NCBI GenBank assembly: GCA_003446315.1
Contig: DMBA01000121.1
Location: 1-8,255, forward strand
Length of the DNA stretch: 8,255 bases
DNA from: Ruminococcus sp.
Lineage (GTDB): Bacteria; Bacillota; Clostridia; Oscillospirales; Ruminococcaceae
Reading direction: 5' to 3'
Shown: positions 1 to 6,067 of the stretch, piece after piece
Layout of the letters: every line of letters begins with the position of its first letter
Position numbering within the stretch: the first letter of the stretch is position 1
The notes under the pieces: model-generated
Database searches by the model: none
What the model was told of the DNA's origin: nothing
What the model saw: only the letters and a program-made list of their open reading frames with translations
Position numbers and translations under genes: made by a program

Positions 1-23
1 ACCGGAAGTTTCTCGACAGACTG

Positions 24-62
24 AGTCTTATCCCTGTGATACGGGGATAAGGCTTTTTTATT
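24..62 (+). terminator. Rho-independent terminator of an upstream gene
   Basis: A 10-bp stem (25-34 with 44-53, one G-U pair) closes an 8-9 base loop and is followed directly by six T residues at 54-59. The T-tract lies on the right side only, so it ends transcription running on the + strand from a gene outside the window. It insulates the operon that starts at about position 138. Confidence 0.85.
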
Positions 63-102
63 GCCTGCGAAGTCTGAAATTGTAAATTTTCTATGAACAC
101 TA

Positions 103-131
103 TTGACTATTATCACTTTTGAGAATATAAT
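103..131 (+). promoter_or_regulatory. Sigma-A type promoter of the regulator/CPBP/hydrolase operon
   Basis: The -35 element TTGACT (103-108) and a perfect -10 element TATAAT (126-131) are separated by exactly 17 bases, so transcription should start near 138. The regulator's start codon lies at 157 behind GA/GG-rich bases (141-153). The leader is therefore very short, about 20 bases, with no room for a riboswitch. Confidence 0.85.
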
Positions 132-143
132 ATATATTGAGAA
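119..143 (+). promoter_or_regulatory. Candidate operator: direct repeats flanking the -10 box
   Basis: The heptamer TTGAGAA occurs at 119-125 and again at 137-143, one copy on each side of the -10 box and 18 bases apart. A 6-bp AT-rich inverted repeat (AATATA at 124-129, TATATT at 133-138) overlaps the same place. Because the first gene of the operon encodes a winged-helix DNA-binding protein, this is a plausible autoregulatory site. The assignment is inferred from position only, and AT-rich repeats arise easily by chance. Confidence 0.35.
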
Positions 144-156
144 AGGTTGGTGGAAC

Positions 157-663
157 ATGAAGCTATCTGATATTATCACAAACCCTGTCAGAATGAAGAT
201 CCTGCAATTTCTGCAAATGAAGGGTACGGCTACGACCAAACAGATCTCCGAAGCAATCCCGGATGTCCCCGCACCGACACTCTACCGGCACATCAATTCG
301 CTGCTGAAAGCAGAAGTGCTGATCGTGAAGCAGGAACGCAAGGTGCGCGGCAGTCTGGAAAGGCTGCTTGCGCTGAACGAAGCGAAGCTCACGGAACAGG
401 CAGATATTGCGGACACCGCATATCAGTTTCTCATGGCGCTGTATGGCAGCTTCCAGCGATACAGTGAAAAAGAACATGCAGATGCGCTCGCCGATATGCT
501 GTCCCTGCGCACTTATATGCTGACGCTGACCGATGAGAGCTATGCAAACTTCTTTCAGGAGATCCGCGCCGTCATCAACAAATATGCAGAGCCGGAAAAG
601 GACGGAAAAAACAGGAGCCTTTCCGTGATCTCTGCACCTTTTATAGAGGAGAAAAAGAAATGA
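157..663 (+). CDS. ArsR-like winged helix-turn-helix transcriptional regulator
   Basis: This is a 168-residue predicted cytoplasmic regulator. The N-terminal part (about 3-70) is a winged helix of the ArsR/HTH_20 kind. A first helix carries NPVRMKILQFL, the turn-helix contains TTKQISEAI, the recognition helix is PAPTLYRHINSLLKA at 38-52, and a basic wing follows (VKQERKVRGS). The remainder (75-145) is predicted helical and probably dimerises or binds the signal. The protein contains no cysteine, which argues against thiol-based metal sensing as in classical ArsR. I chose ATG at 157 because the in-frame TTG at 103 lies inside the promoter -35 box and could not be on the transcript. The gene is first in a three-gene operon and its stop overlaps the next start by four bases, suggesting translational coupling. 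The signal is unknown. Confidence 0.85.
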   Translation: MKLSDIITNPVRMKILQFLQMKGTATTKQISEAIPDVPAPTLYRHINSLLKAEVLIVKQERKVRGSLERLLALNEAKLTEQADIADTAYQFLMALYGSFQRYSEKEHADALADMLSLRTYMLTLTDESYANFFQEIRAVINKYAEPEKDGKNRSLSVISAPFIEEKKK

Positions 664-1415
664 AAAAACTGAAAAAACCGTTATTGTTCACATTATGCCT
701 GATACCGCCTGCGCTTGTCGGCGGCTGGTTTTCAGCAGTTATACTCTTGAATAGTACAGATGCACAAATGCTGGAACCGGCAATCCGGCAAGTCGGGAGC
801 AAGGAAGCGTTAATGATGCTAACGACGCTGCAAATCGTCCTGTATGCTGTTATCTGCGGCTTTTTGGGATATCTGCTTGCAGATAAACTTGGTCTGATCC
901 GCCCGTTTCGGCTTGCCAAAAAGGAATCATGCATCACACTGCTTGCAGGCGCGATCGCCGGAATTATCCTGAGTGCAGATGCCTTTACTTTTGCAAAGTG
1001 GATCCCGGCGCTGGAAGGCAATTATGATACTGCCAAAGAATTTGATGCCGCCACATGGATCGCTTCCGTTCTGTACGGCGGAATCATTGAGGAAACGCTG
1101 CTGCGGCTCTTTTTTATGAGTCTGCTTGCGTTCATCGGCTGGAAACTGTTTTGCAGAAAAGAGGAGCAGGTTCCGACAAAAGTCCTTGTGATCTCGAATA
1201 TCATTGCGGGTATCGCATTCGCTGCGGCACATCTTCCTTCCACTGCAATGCTTATGGAACTGACCCCCATGCTCGTATTCAGATGCTTTCTGCTTAACGG
1301 TTCATTCGGCATCGTATTCGGTCGGCTGTATCGCAAATACGGCATACAATATGCAATGCTTGCCCACATGCTGACACACATTGTCAGCAGAACAATCTGG
1401 CTTATCATTCTGTGA
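660..1415 (+). CDS. CPBP family intramembrane metalloprotease (Abi/CAAX-protease-like)
   Basis: This is a 251-residue polytopic membrane protein with hydrophobic segments at roughly 8-30, 52-76, 92-108, 147-165, 175-192, 205-222 and 243-251. The three hallmark motifs of the CPBP (Rce1/Abi) glutamate-dependent intramembrane protease family are present in order: EETLLR (E144, E145, R149; EExxxR), FAAAH (187-191; FxxxH) and HMLTH (H236, H240), where many members have HxxxN or HxxxD. These residues normally form the catalytic and metal site within the membrane. Known members process CAAX-type or bacteriocin-related substrates, give bacteriocin self-immunity or act as scaffolds; the substrate here is unknown. 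ATG at 660 overlaps the upstream stop (ATGA), and an AGAGGAG ribosome binding site lies at 645-651. The hydrolase gene follows after 10 bases. Confidence 0.85.
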   Translation: MKKLKKPLLFTLCLIPPALVGGWFSAVILLNSTDAQMLEPAIRQVGSKEALMMLTTLQIVLYAVICGFLGYLLADKLGLIRPFRLAKKESCITLLAGAIAGIILSADAFTFAKWIPALEGNYDTAKEFDAATWIASVLYGGIIEETLLRLFFMSLLAFIGWKLFCRKEEQVPTKVLVISNIIAGIAFAAAHLPSTAMLMELTPMLVFRCFLLNGSFGIVFGRLYRKYGIQYAMLAHMLTHIVSRTIWLIIL

Positions 1416-1425
1416 GGGAAAAACA

Positions 1426-2367
1426 ATGAATATCAAAGAAAAAAATATCACGATCCAGGGCGAATACGCCATAGGTGCAACGATCACTTATGAAAACGAG
1501 CAGAAGAAGTCCCCTGCTGTTGTCATCATCATGGGAACCGGTCAGCTCGACCGCGACGGAAACGGATTCGGATTCAAGTCAAACATCTATAAAGAGCTGG
1601 CGCAAACATTTGCGGAATTTGGCTATGTTTCTGCCCGTTATGACAAGCGCGGCACACATGCTTCGGGCGGCAATTTCATCCGCACCGGTCTTTCTGATCT
1701 GGTAAATGATGCGATCTCGGTCATTCAGTATCTGAAAAAGCAGCCTTATGTGGATGCAGACAGAATCCTTGTCTGCGGGCACAGCGAGGGAACAATGATT
1801 ACAGCGCTGCTTTCAGAAAAAGAGGAAACGGCAGGACTGATTCTGCTGGGCGGTGCAGGCATGAGCTTAAAAGACGCGCTGTATTATCAGAACACGAGAG
1901 TCGCTGCGGAAATCCCCAATTTGAAAGGCGTGGCAGGGGCGATCTTTCGGAAATCGTTTGACCTGAAAAAACAGCTTGCCCTGATCGATGACTTGTTCCG
2001 GAAGAGCAAAGAAACAACCAAAGACAAAGTATACGCCAAAGGAGCCGTTATGCCGGCAAAATGGCTGAGAGAACACGGTGCTTATACCACAGCGGATTAT
2101 AATGCGATCCTGAAAAGCTATGGCAAACCGATCCTTGCGGTCACGGGCAAAGCCGACATGCAGGCGGATTACCGCATGCTTGATGCATTGCAGGGCGTAA
2201 GTCATATCACCTGCTCTGCGCCCGAAGGACTCACGCATATTCTGCGCGTCGATCACGGCGACAACAGCATGCTGAAACTGAAAAAGACCTATCGGGAACT
2301 GATGAAAAAGCCGCTGGACAGCGATCTGAAAGCATCCATAAAAAACTGGCTGGATACTTCATTCTGA
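1426..2367 (+). CDS. Alpha/beta hydrolase (serine hydrolase, COG1073-like)
   Basis: This is a 313-residue predicted cytoplasmic serine hydrolase with no signal peptide. The nucleophile elbow GHSEG puts the catalytic serine at 120, after the strand ADRILVC. ARYDKRGTHASGG (70-82) is the typical strand/loop before it. LAVTGKADMQAD (237-248) supplies the likely acid (D244 or D248), and GLTHILR gives the likely base H271, with H277 nearby. The usual HGxG oxyanion motif reads MGTG (36-39) followed by LDRDGNG, as in the 'GSGPxDRD' subgroup. A helical insertion at about 150-225 probably forms the lid. The natural ester or amide substrate cannot be told. ATG at 1426 sits five bases after GAGGGAA (1414-1420), which overlaps the upstream stop codon. 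An in-frame TTG at 1381 would instead overlap the upstream gene by 35 bases. Confidence 0.85.
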   Translation: MNIKEKNITIQGEYAIGATITYENEQKKSPAVVIIMGTGQLDRDGNGFGFKSNIYKELAQTFAEFGYVSARYDKRGTHASGGNFIRTGLSDLVNDAISVIQYLKKQPYVDADRILVCGHSEGTMITALLSEKEETAGLILLGGAGMSLKDALYYQNTRVAAEIPNLKGVAGAIFRKSFDLKKQLALIDDLFRKSKETTKDKVYAKGAVMPAKWLREHGAYTTADYNAILKSYGKPILAVTGKADMQADYRMLDALQGVSHITCSAPEGLTHILRVDHGDNSMLKLKKTYRELMKKPLDSDLKASIKNWLDTSF

Positions 2368-2390
2368 TCGGATAAAATACATATCGGCAT

Positions 2391-2460
2391 ATAAAAAGCG
2401 CCGTGTATATCCGTCAAGGAACCACAAAAATGTGATGTTCCGGCGTATATACACGGCGTT
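2391..2460 (-). terminator. Long hairpin terminator, possibly bidirectional
   Basis: The outer stem is a perfect 12-bp match (2399-2410 with 2447-2458). An inner arm adds GGAAC (2418-2422) with GTTCC (2437-2441) and CACA (2423-2426) with TGTG (2431-2434). On the minus strand the stem is followed by five T residues (2397-2393), so it works best as a terminator for the sugar operon. On the plus strand only TTT follows, so stopping the hydrolase operon as well is possible but weaker. Confidence 0.7.
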
Positions 2461-2469
2461 TCATGATGC

Positions 2470-2515
2470 AAAAAATCTCTCCGGCGGCATGAATCCATGT
2501 ATGCCGATAAAGAGA
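2470..2515 (-). terminator. Intrinsic terminator of the sugar-transport operon
   Basis: On the minus strand an outer stem AGAGA/TCTCT (2476-2480 with 2511-2515) and an inner 6-bp stem (2485-2490 with 2501-2506), separated by a 4x4 internal loop, are followed by six consecutive T residues (2475-2470). It lies about 90 bases past the MalG-type permease stop and would be the first true terminator met by that transcript. The internal loop makes it weaker than the next hairpin downstream, which fits a tandem arrangement. Confidence 0.6.
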
Positions 2516-2517
2516 GC

Positions 2518-2553
2518 GCCGTTCCGTTTGACGCAGCATTCAAACGGAACGGC
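2518..2553. repeat. Perfect 14-bp inverted repeat after the permease gene
   Basis: GCCGTTCCGTTTGA (2518-2531) is perfectly repeated in inverse at 2540-2553 around an 8-base loop. Neither strand has a good T-tract after it; the minus strand continues with CTCTCTTT. It therefore looks less like a classical terminator than a 3'-end stabilising stem or a protein-binding palindrome. It begins about 50 bases after the permease stop codon. Confidence 0.65.
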
Positions 2554-2603
2554 ATTGGAAAAGAGAGGAATTTCACAATGATGTGAGATAAATGTTAGGG
2601 TCA

Positions 2604-3461
2604 TTACTCCTTGACACCGCCGAGTGCAACACCCGCAATGATATATTTCGAAAGCAGGAAATAAATCACGAAGATCGGGAGCACTGTCAGCAGAAGTCCG
2701 AGATAAACTGCGCCGTATTCTGTCTTATACATATCACCGCTAAGCTGGGAAACCATCATCGGCATCGTCCATTTATTCTTATCGGTCAACAGGATCATCG
2801 GCATGAACAGGTTGTTCCACTGTGCGACGAATGTGAAGATTGCCTGTGTCGCCATGCCCGGCTTACACATCGGAAGCACGATCTGATTGAAGGTACGGAA
2901 TTCACCGGCACCGTCAATACGGGCAGACTGGACAATATCCATCGGGAGCGCAGGAATCATGTATTGTCGCATGAAGAATACCGTTGCAGGCGCAGCGATC
3001 GAAGGCAGAATCAGAGCGAGGAAATTGTTGGTCATACCAATTTTATACATAAACTGGTAGAAACCGATCGAGGAAACCTGAGCCGGGATCATCAGCACGC
3101 ACATGATGAGTGTGAAGAAACCTTTTTTCAGTTTCCAGTCATATGCAACGATGGAATACGCTGTCAGTGTGGAGAAATAAACAGACAGGAGCGTTGCAGA
3201 AACGGAGATAATTGCGGAGTTAAAGAAACCAACCAACGGATGGAAGGTCTTGGATGTCAGCACCTTCATGTTATTGGAAAGGTAATGCGAAGGGATAAAC
3301 GAAATCGCGTGAGACTGAATCTGATTGGAGCTTCTGGTCGCATTGACGATCATGATGATAAACGGCATCAAGCTCAGCAGCGCCAACAGAATACAGACGA
3401 TATACTGAAAAACGGTATATGCAATGGTAAGTTTCGTTTTGCCGGGAACGTTTTTGCTCAT
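2604..3461 (-). CDS. Carbohydrate ABC transporter permease, MalG type
   Basis: This is a 285-residue inner-membrane permease of the CUT1 sugar importer family and forms one half of the channel. The EAA loop that docks on the ATPase is visible at about 176-202, with the core SARIDGAGEFRTFNQIVLP. Hydrophobic segments lie at roughly 15-38, 77-100, 114-136, 145-166, 206-226 and 252-276, giving the usual six. The C-terminus ends GGVKE, a frequent ending in MalG homologues. Its ATG overlaps the TGA of the upstream permease by four bases, with AAAGGGG (about 3474-3480) as the ribosome binding site, so the two permeases are translationally coupled and should be made in equal amounts. It is the last gene before the terminators. 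The sugar is inferred from neighbours to be a xylo-oligosaccharide. Confidence 0.92.
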   Translation of the reverse strand: MSKNVPGKTKLTIAYTVFQYIVCILLALLSLMPFIIMIVNATRSSNQIQSHAISFIPSHYLSNNMKVLTSKTFHPLVGFFNSAIISVSATLLSVYFSTLTAYSIVAYDWKLKKGFFTLIMCVLMIPAQVSSIGFYQFMYKIGMTNNFLALILPSIAAPATVFFMRQYMIPALPMDIVQSARIDGAGEFRTFNQIVLPMCKPGMATQAIFTFVAQWNNLFMPMILLTDKNKWTMPMMVSQLSGDMYKTEYGAVYLGLLLTVLPIFVIYFLLSKYIIAGVALGGVKE

Positions 3462-4435
3462 ATCACAGACATCCCCTTTCTTCTTGCTTTCATATCCTTC
3501 TTCTTGAGCTTCTCGAGTGCGATGGCTTCTTTATCGCGCATGAGCCAGAAGAGAAGCGCCGAGCAAGCGGAGATGATGATGAACATAAAGATACTTGCCG
3601 CAGCCGCACGCGCAAACTGCTGTTTACCGGTAAATGCGAGGTCATAGATGAACACGCTGACCGTCTTGGTTGCGTTATCCGGGCCGCCCTTGTTAAACAG
3701 CTTCGGGATATCGAACATGTTCAAACCACCGATCAGGCTGGTAACGAGCGTATAGAGCAGAACAGTTTTCAGATTCGGAATGGTGATCCGGAAGAAGATC
3801 TGGACACCGTTTGCACCGTCAATATCAGCAGCCTCATAAATATCAGGGCTGATACCGAGCACACCGGAAATCAGAACGATCATGGTATTGCCGTACCAGA
3901 TCCAGAACTGAATGAATGCAACAATCAATCTCGATGCAGATTTCTGATTCAGGAAATAGACAGATGCATCGCGCAGACCGGTCGAAACGAGGATATCGTT
4001 GATCGGGCCGGTCGGGTAACCGAACAGGGCATTAAAGAGAATTGCAATTGTAGCCGCCGTAATGATATTCGGCATATAGAACAGAACCTTGAACAAGCCC
4101 TGTCCTTTGATCGTGATGCGGCGGGCAGTAAACCACGCAGTCAGTACCATTGCAAGTGTGATCTGCGGGATAAAATTCATAATCCAAAGAGCAATCGTGT
4201 TCTTAAAAGAAGTGGCGAAATTATTATTCGTCAGAATACGTCTGAAATTATCAAACGGTTCTTCCAATAGCTTCACTTCATTTCCGACACCATGTGCATC
4301 GGTAAAGCTCAGAACAAAAGTATAGAGCGTAGGGTAAAGGGTAAAAATGAGAAAAATGATAATAAAAGGAAGTGCGAACAAATAGCCATACTTGGCATAA
4401 GACATTCCTTTGAGATGCTTTTGGCTGCCAGTCAA
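3458..4435 (-). CDS. Carbohydrate ABC transporter permease, MalF/UgpA type
   Basis: This is a 325-residue inner-membrane permease, the partner of the MalG-type subunit. Membrane segments are visible at about 17-44, 79-101, 115-137, 168-192, 222-240 and 276-298. The EAA loop IYEAADIDGANGVQIFFRIT (199-218) matches the CUT1 consensus closely. FDIPKLFNKGGPDNAT (241-256) is a typical stretch of this subfamily. The C-terminus is highly basic. I place the start at TTG (4435-4433) because a strong AAAGGAGG ribosome binding site (4451-4444) lies eight bases before it. The first in-frame ATG (4405) has only AAAGGA touching the codon and would remove ten residues. The gene follows the binding-protein gene after 97 bases containing a strong stem-loop. 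Confidence 0.92.
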   Translation of the reverse strand: MTGSQKHLKGMSYAKYGYLFALPFIIIFLIFTLYPTLYTFVLSFTDAHGVGNEVKLLEEPFDNFRRILTNNNFATSFKNTIALWIMNFIPQITLAMVLTAWFTARRITIKGQGLFKVLFYMPNIITAATIAILFNALFGYPTGPINDILVSTGLRDASVYFLNQKSASRLIVAFIQFWIWYGNTMIVLISGVLGISPDIYEAADIDGANGVQIFFRITIPNLKTVLLYTLVTSLIGGLNMFDIPKLFNKGGPDNATKTVSVFIYDLAFTGKQQFARAAAASIFMFIIISACSALLFWLMRDKEAIALEKLKKKDMKARRKGMSVI

Positions 4436-4443
4436 AGCAAATG

Positions 4444-4451
4444 CCTCCTTT
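4444..4451 (-). promoter_or_regulatory. Strong Shine-Dalgarno site that fixes a TTG start
   Basis: AAAGGAGG on the minus strand is followed by eight bases and then TTG at 4435-4433. Its strength and ideal spacing decide the start of the MalF-type permease. It lies a few bases downstream of the intercistronic stem-loop, so opening of that structure could influence initiation. Confidence 0.75.
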
Positions 4452-4456
4452 CAGAT

Positions 4457-4504
4457 GCCGCCATGGCGGGAGCAGAGCCGGAAAACCGGTCTGCTCCCTG
4501 CGGC
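4457..4504 (-). promoter_or_regulatory. Intercistronic stem-loop between binding protein and permease genes
   Basis: GGGAGCAGA (4468-4476) pairs perfectly with TCTGCTCCC (4490-4498). Inside, CCGG/CCGG encloses a four-base loop with one bulged base, and an outer GCCGC/GCGGC (4457-4461, 4500-4504) may extend it. An overlapping 12-bp palindrome (4458-4469) could compete with the outer pairs. No T-tract follows on the minus strand, so it should not terminate efficiently. Similar structures after binding-protein genes (for example malE-malF) protect the upstream mRNA and give excess binding protein; applying this here is inference. Confidence 0.65.
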
Positions 4505-4532
4505 AAATAATCAAATACAGAAATGAATTGAA

Positions 4533-5987
4533 TTACTCAGCTTCGATGTCGAGGGTATCCAGAACGTTCTGCTTGAAATCTGCGAGTGCAGCGTCACGAT
4601 CCTTTTCGCCTGCGGTGTACTGACGAACCTGGTCACGCCACAGAGAGTTGATGCTCTCATCGTACGGAGTGAGGTTCTTACCGTTTGCGAAGTTGTTTGC
4701 CGGAACGAAAACGTCAAACATGTTCTGACCGCCGAGGAAGTCAACTTCACCGTTCGACTTCTTCATAACAACGTTCGATGCAACAGCATCCTTTGTGCCG
4801 GGCGTGCCGTCCTCATTCGGAGCGAATGTGCCGTTTGCCCACATATACTGGAGACCGTCTTCATCAGTGTTCAGCGTGATCCACTCGATGATCTGACCGA
4901 CAGCGTCCTTAACCTGGCTGTCCTTGGTACCGAGCACCCATGTGCCGCCCCAGAAGAAGCCGACAGGCGGTTCGCAAACTGCCCAGTCGCCGTATGTACC
5001 TTCGCCGACTGCCTTACCGCCGGAGTTACCAGCCATAACGTAGTTGATGAGCCATGCCGGGCCGAAGAAGCCGAAGATGCCCTTCTCGCCTTCGCCTGCC
5101 ATATCAGCATACCAGGAGTCTGTCCAGTCCTGCGTATCATTGTGATAGTTGTTATCCTTGAGCTTCTTGGAGAGATCGAGGAACTCTTCACGCTTGGGGT
5201 CAATGTGGAGCTTGTCGTCAACGACCCAGCCTTCATCGGAGCTGTTTTCAACAGCGTGCCAGATGTCGCCGTCGCCGGAAACGATGCCGTAGCCCTTGCC
5301 CTTCAGCTTTTCAGCAGCCTCGAAGAACTTATCCCAGCCCGGTCCGATCTCAGCCTTGATTGTCTCAGGATCATCGGTGCCGAATACATCCTGTGCGATG
5401 GAACGACGATAGATGAAAGCACCGCCGGTTGCCTGATAGCCCAGACCGACAACCTTGCCGTCCGGATTGGTACCGATATCAACGGTGTACTGAGCGATCT
5501 CAGCATCCTTGATCTTCTGGTCAACATCAATGCCCAGATCCTCATAAGGTGCTGCATACTTGGAGCCTTCGCCCTGTGTATACTTCAGAACGAATGCAGC
5601 TTCTGCTGCGAACATATCAACGCTGCCGTCTGCCAGAGCCTGATCCAGAGCCGGCTGATAAAGACCGTCAGTGGTCGGGATCTGTGTATCGTTCATTTCA
5701 TACTTTGCAGCGAAATCCGGATGGGTGTCAATGAACTTCTGAACCATCTTCGGAACTTCATCGGTAAATGCATACACATTGATCTTTGTTTTGCCGCTGT
5801 CAGATCCTCCTTCTTCTTCAGAAGAAGCCTCTTCGCCGCCGTCTTCCTCAGAAGAAACTTCTGCCTCAGAAGAAGCTTCGGAGCTGCCGGTATCAGCGGT
5901 ACCTGCATCCGATGAAGAATCGCCGCCGCATGCCGAGAAGCTGAGCATAAGGCTCAGTGCTGCCATCAGGGACAATGCCTTTTTCAT
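4533..5987 (-). CDS. Sugar ABC transporter substrate-binding lipoprotein (SBP family 1)
   Basis: This is a 484-residue extracellular sugar-binding protein anchored to the membrane outer face. A signal peptide with a KK n-region and hydrophobic core ends in SFSAC, giving lipidated Cys20. Residues 21-65 form a very acidic Ser/Glu/Gly-rich tether with repeated SSE units. The folded domain begins at about 68 (TKINVYAFTDEVPK) and has the two-lobe SBP_bac_1 character: aromatic-rich stretches such as DIWHAVENSSDEGWVVDD and PPVGFFWGGTWVLG could line a sugar cleft. The sequence continues without a break to the C-terminus, and the length is normal for clostridial homologues. AAGGAGG lies nine bases before the ATG. 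It is expected to hand ligand to the two downstream permeases. Xylo-oligosaccharide as ligand is inferred from xylA and the GH3 gene upstream; other plant oligosaccharides are possible. Confidence 0.92.
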   Translation of the reverse strand: MKKALSLMAALSLMLSFSACGGDSSSDAGTADTGSSEASSEAEVSSEEDGGEEASSEEEGGSDSGKTKINVYAFTDEVPKMVQKFIDTHPDFAAKYEMNDTQIPTTDGLYQPALDQALADGSVDMFAAEAAFVLKYTQGEGSKYAAPYEDLGIDVDQKIKDAEIAQYTVDIGTNPDGKVVGLGYQATGGAFIYRRSIAQDVFGTDDPETIKAEIGPGWDKFFEAAEKLKGKGYGIVSGDGDIWHAVENSSDEGWVVDDKLHIDPKREEFLDLSKKLKDNNYHNDTQDWTDSWYADMAGEGEKGIFGFFGPAWLINYVMAGNSGGKAVGEGTYGDWAVCEPPVGFFWGGTWVLGTKDSQVKDAVGQIIEWITLNTDEDGLQYMWANGTFAPNEDGTPGTKDAVASNVVMKKSNGEVDFLGGQNMFDVFVPANNFANGKNLTPYDESINSLWRDQVRQYTAGEKDRDAALADFKQNVLDTLDIEAE

Positions 5988-6067
5988 AGTAAAAATCCTC
6001 CTTAAAATTGCTGGTATACTTTCCTATTTTTCCGCATGGTCAGGACAGCGGAATTTGAACAGTCTTT

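Larger units (their letters stand above)
2368..2603. other. Intergenic junction between convergent operons, rich in hairpins
   Basis: No credible gene is present in these 236 bases: open frames here are short, lack ribosome binding sites and resemble no family I know. The stretch instead contains, from right to left, a small inverted repeat just after the permease stop (TCACA 2573-2577 with TGTGA 2582-2586), a perfect 14-bp stem, a hairpin with a T6 tract and a second long hairpin with a T5 tract on the minus strand. An 8-bp direct repeat AAAGAGAG (2509-2516 and 2560-2567) brackets the 14-bp stem. The individual structures are listed separately. Confidence 0.7.

Noticed and set aside
103..156. 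TTG-initiated N-terminal extension of the regulator
   Set aside because: The TTG is part of the -35 box and most of the extension lies upstream of the expected transcript start.
1381..1425. TTG-initiated extension of the alpha/beta hydrolase
   Set aside because: It would overlap the CPBP gene by 35 bases, whereas ATG 1426 has GAGGGAA at suitable spacing.
2289..2576. A 95-codon minus-strand frame running through the junction
   Set aside because: It overlaps the hydrolase 3' end and passes through both hairpin terminators; no ribosome binding site or family features are seen.
2592..3647. A 351-codon open frame on the plus strand spanning both permease genes
   Set aside because: It lies antisense to two clear permease genes and encodes a low-complexity His/Arg/Glu/Cys-rich product that is the mirror of membrane-protein codons. 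No family resemblance is visible.
5142..5915. A 257-codon open frame on the plus strand
   Set aside because: It is antisense to the solute-binding protein gene, which has a signal peptide, lipobox, ribosome binding site and family features. The antisense product has no recognisable domain.
6000..6050. Internal promoter before the binding-protein gene (CTGACC ... TATACC on the minus strand)
   Set aside because: The spacing is about 19 bases and both hexamers are poor matches, so there is not enough to annotate it.
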